The position numbers and the translations under genes were made by a program. A stretch of DNA of 6,131 nt from CAZADH01 sp964483805 (GTDB lineage Bacteria > Muiribacteriota > Ozemobacteria > Ozemobacterales > Ozemobacteraceae). The DNA is taken from positions 1 through 6,131 of the forward strand of contig CAZADH010000337.1 of assembly GCA_964483805.1 (NCBI GenBank). Reading direction: 5' to 3'. Each line of letters starts with the position of its first letter. Positions within the stretch are counted from its first letter, which is position 1. Shown piece after piece: positions 5,071 through 6,131 of this stretch. The notes under the pieces were generated by a model. It was not told the DNA's origin. It was given only the letters and a program-made list of their open reading frames with translations, and searched no databases.

Positions 5071-6131
5071 CTACTTCTTCTTCTTGGCCAGGTCGACCGC
5101 TTCCTTGGCCACTTCGACCAGATTGGTGGCCGCGGTGAGATACTCGCTGACCCCGAGTTTGTCGGCCGCCATGTCGACCGGGTTGAAGGCTGCGATCTGC
5201 TCCTTGAGGAAGGTCATCGCGAAGCCGTCGCCCTTCATGCCAACCATCTCCTTGGCATCTTCGATCAGCTTGCCGGCCCGCTCGATGTCGGCCTGACGGC
5301 GCAACAATTCGATGTTGAGGTCGATGATCTTGAGAATGCAGTCGTTGGCTTTCGCCGCCACCTTCTTCAGTTCTTCGTTCTGGATATGCTCCTGCACCGC
5401 CAGCAGGGTCTCGAGCTGGCTGAAGGCGCGGTTGACCTGACGGTAGACGCCGGCGACTTTCGATTCGTATTCCTCGAGGACGCTCTTGCACTCGCTGTTC
5501 TTGTTGATCACATCACGGTCTTTGAGCAGCTCACCGAGTGCTTTGTATTTACTCATGTTCTTGGCCATCGCCTCTTCGAGCTCATCGTAGGCCTTGTTGA
5601 GCCGCTTGAGTGAAGCGTTGACACCATCGAGCGCGGTCTTCAGATTCTTGCCGATCTCGTACAGATTGTTCGCCACGGCGAACCAGGCCTCGACGTCGGC
5701 GCCTTCGGTGGCGACGAGCCGTGCCACGGCCGTGGTCAACGAGAAGATCGACTTGCCGATGCGGAAGGCCACCTTGAGTTTGAACATCCACGAGGCCTTC
5801 TTGGTCTCGGCGATCTGCTTGCAGTACTGGTTGACCTGGGTCTCGATCTCGCTGCGCACCTTCTCGACGCGCGTCTGGTTGTCAGACTGCATCTTCTGGG
5901 CGATGACGTTGAGCTTGTTTTCGAGATCGGCATCGGTCGAGGCGATCTTGGCCGCGTTCTTCAGCGCGGGCACGATCACCTCGGCATCGAACTTCTGGGC
6001 TTCCGAAGCCAGCCAGGTGGTCAGGCGATGGTGCACCAGGTTGTGGTGGTTGGCCTCGAGATCCGAGGGAACCTCGTATGAATATTCGAGTGCGCCGGGT
6101 TCATCGACCCAGGCGCGGTTCTGATACGACG
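5071..6131 (-). CDS. Long alpha-helical/coiled-coil protein of unknown function, N-terminus beyond the window
   Basis: The frame is open from the right edge to a stop at 5071-5073, showing 352 residues. A GTG at 6036 could be taken as the start, but 31 further in-frame codons upstream (including NRAWVDEPGALEYSYEVPSD) look equally coding, so the real start is outside. The sequence is almost all helix-forming, rich in Ala, Glu, Lys and Leu, with few Gly or Pro and long heptad-like stretches at about visible residues 60-110, 160-230 and 245-300. In the middle (114-141) is a basic and then hydrophobic segment, WMFKLKVAFRIGKSIFSL and following, between the helical arms. The chain ends in KKKK. Long helices around one hydrophobic segment are the architecture of ClyA/Hbl-type alpha-pore-forming toxins, but also of many structural or membrane-binding helical proteins. 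I recognise no family, and a secretion signal cannot be judged without the N-terminus. Confidence 0.75.
   Translation of the reverse strand, partial: SYQNRAWVDEPGALEYSYEVPSDLEANHHNLVHHRLTTWLASEAQKFDAEVIVPALKNAAKIASTDADLENKLNVIAQKMQSDNQTRVEKVRSEIETQVNQYCKQIAETKKASWMFKLKVAFRIGKSIFSLTTAVARLVATEGADVEAWFAVANNLYEIGKNLKTALDGVNASLKRLNKAYDELEEAMAKNMSKYKALGELLKDRDVINKNSECKSVLEEYESKVAGVYRQVNRAFSQLETLLAVQEHIQNEELKKVAAKANDCILKIIDLNIELLRRQADIERAGKLIEDAKEMVGMKGDGFAMTFLKEQIAAFNPVDMAADKLGVSEYLTAATNLVEVAKEAVDLAKKKK

Noticed and set aside
6034..6036. GTG at 6036 as the start of the helical-protein gene
   Set aside because: The frame stays open to the window edge with coding-like residues, so the gene is more simply partial; no strong ribosome site precedes this GTG.

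Overview
The window looks like chromosomal DNA from a high-GC bacterium with a Gram-negative-like exported proteome. The genes prefer G or C at the third codon position, use ATG and GTG starts with good Shine-Dalgarno sequences, and carry ordinary Sec signal peptides. A Gly-Ser linker after a signal peptide and GC-rich intergenic palindromes would fit Myxococcota or a related former deltaproteobacterial lineage, but no marker gene is present and this placement is weak.

All confident genes are on the minus strand, so the order of transcription runs from right to left. (1) 5071-6131 is the 3' part of a long, almost entirely alpha-helical protein of unknown function; its start lies beyond the right edge. 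(2) A perfect 16-bp-arm palindrome (4976-5020) and a promoter region separate it from (3) 3453-4847, a water-forming NADH oxidase (Nox) of the flavin disulfide-reductase family, starting at GTG. (4) 3129-3452 is a gap that holds a promoter candidate for the next gene and a possible small plus-strand membrane-protein gene (3262-3480). (5) 2514-3128 is a small exported protein with a Gly-Ser linker and a domain resembling NlpC/P60 cysteine peptidases. (6) 2424-2510 is a palindrome followed by two degenerate direct copies of its arm, wedged between two genes. (7) 665-2398 is a protein whose C-terminal half is a divergent ATP-dependent phosphoenolpyruvate-carboxykinase-type kinase core, with an HPr-kinase-like P-loop and a novel N-terminal half. 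(8) 445-664 is a gap with two identical 12-mers spaced by exactly 21 bp. (9) 1-444 is the 5' part of an exported or membrane-anchored protein of unknown function, cut by the left edge.

No single pathway links these genes. Nox removes oxygen and regenerates NAD+. Genes 5 and 7 could share a transcript (115-bp gap) if the palindrome does not stop transcription. The items most worth attention are the PEPCK-like protein, which keeps the metal and phosphate residues but lacks the C-terminal nucleotide-binding segment, and the two related intergenic palindromes, which look like members of a dispersed REP-like family.
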